Assembly: GCA_017353815.1 (NCBI GenBank) | Contig: JAFMSB010000062.1 | Coordinates: 790-8,042 of the forward strand | Source: Methylocapsa sp. | GTDB lineage: Bacteria > Pseudomonadota > Alphaproteobacteria > Rhizobiales > Beijerinckiaceae | DNA length: 7,253 nt | Reading direction: 5' to 3' | In this document: positions 6,876 to 7,253 of the stretch, piece after piece | How the letters are laid out: each line of letters starts with the position of its first letter | How positions within the stretch are numbered: the stretch's first letter is position 1 | The notes under the pieces: model-generated | Seen by the model: the letters and a program-made list of their open reading frames with translations, nothing else | Told to the model about the DNA's origin: nothing | Database searches by the model: none | Made by a program: the position numbers and the translations under genes

Positions 6876-7253
6876 CTGCAACGCACTCCGATCAAGCTGG
6901 CGCGGTGTCATCACCGGCGAATGATTTGAGGCGCGCAACCAGGCCTGCCTCGTCTCGATATGATCGATGAGCTTCTGCACGGTCGTGCGGCCCGCGCAAC
7001 GCTGCGCCAGTACGGCCTCATGCAGCGCACGAAGGCAAGCATCTTCAGCAGCGCATCGCGACTGTTGTGCGCAAGCTGGAATGGGAGCCATCGTCCGTGG
7101 ACCGGCCAGGCATGCCGCCCAGCAAGTTCCGACCCGGCTAGGCGCGAACTTTCTTGGGCGCCGCTCTCATTCGCTCGCACTTGGCGCAACTTTAGGCAAT
7201 CCACAAAGGACGCTGGCCCTCCATCTTCGCTGCAAGCGCCATTCCCATGACCG
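6876..7253. other. Right-end region with no gene that can be supported
   Basis: About 375 bases follow the hairpin. Several frames stay open on both strands (for example minus 7204-6911 and plus 6960-7250), but their translations are arginine/serine/alanine-rich, lack any recognisable motif and look like products of GC-rich DNA. A minus frame open from the right edge ends at a TAA about 60 bases in and reads MALAAKMEGQRPLWIA; it could be the tail of a gene outside the window, but it is too short to support. I see no tRNA, transposase or clear repeat. Confidence 0.4.

Noticed and set aside
6354..7091. Minus-strand open frame of 245 residues spanning the channel 3' end
   Set aside because: More than half lies antisense to the MscS cytoplasmic domain, and the remainder has no recognisable domain.
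6876..7253. Possible transposase or insertion-sequence remnant
   Set aside because: No catalytic motif, terminal inverted repeat or target duplication could be seen.

Overview
The window is a GC-rich stretch of bacterial chromosome whose proteins look alphaproteobacterial, most likely from the Hyphomicrobiales (rhizobial/methylotroph side; a Beijerinckiaceae-like host is a guess). The main pointers are the EF-P sequence ([14 protein letters not shown] loop, YVERAKD ending), the DUF3772-type MscS channel, and a COG2945-type hydrolase next to an IscS/NifS-type cysteine desulfurase. I see no insertion sequence, phage, CRISPR array, tRNA or rRNA. All the genes look like ordinary chromosomal genes.

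Layout from left to right: (1) the 5' end of a cysteine desulfurase gene on the minus strand, cut by the left edge; (2) a divergent intergenic region of about 300 bases; (3) an alpha/beta-hydrolase gene on plus; (4) a 140-base convergent gap with an 8-bp-stem hairpin; (5) efp on minus, starting with GTG; (6) a divergent promoter region; (7) epmA and epmB on plus, joined by an ATGA start/stop overlap; (8) a 124-base gap, then a large mechanosensitive channel gene starting with TTG; (9) a small hairpin and about 375 bases with no gene I can support.

The core of the window is a complete EF-P beta-lysylation module. EpmB, a radical-SAM/PLP lysine 2,3-aminomutase, makes (R)-beta-lysine. EpmA, a truncated class II lysyl-tRNA-synthetase paralogue, ligates it to a lysine of EF-P. 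The substrate, EF-P with Lys34 at the tip of its first domain, is encoded divergently beside them. Modified EF-P rescues ribosomes stalled on polyproline stretches. The active-site residues of all three proteins can be read directly, and the spacing of EpmB's substrate and PLP residues matches that remembered for clostridial lysine 2,3-aminomutase.

The left-hand pair (cysteine desulfurase and hydrolase) probably belongs to an Fe-S assembly neighbourhood continuing beyond the left edge. The right-hand channel is an osmotic safety valve with an 11-helix membrane region. I found no convincing undescribed system. The points most worth a second look are the truncated desulfurase, the start-codon choices, the compact efp/epmA/epmB arrangement and the unassigned right end.
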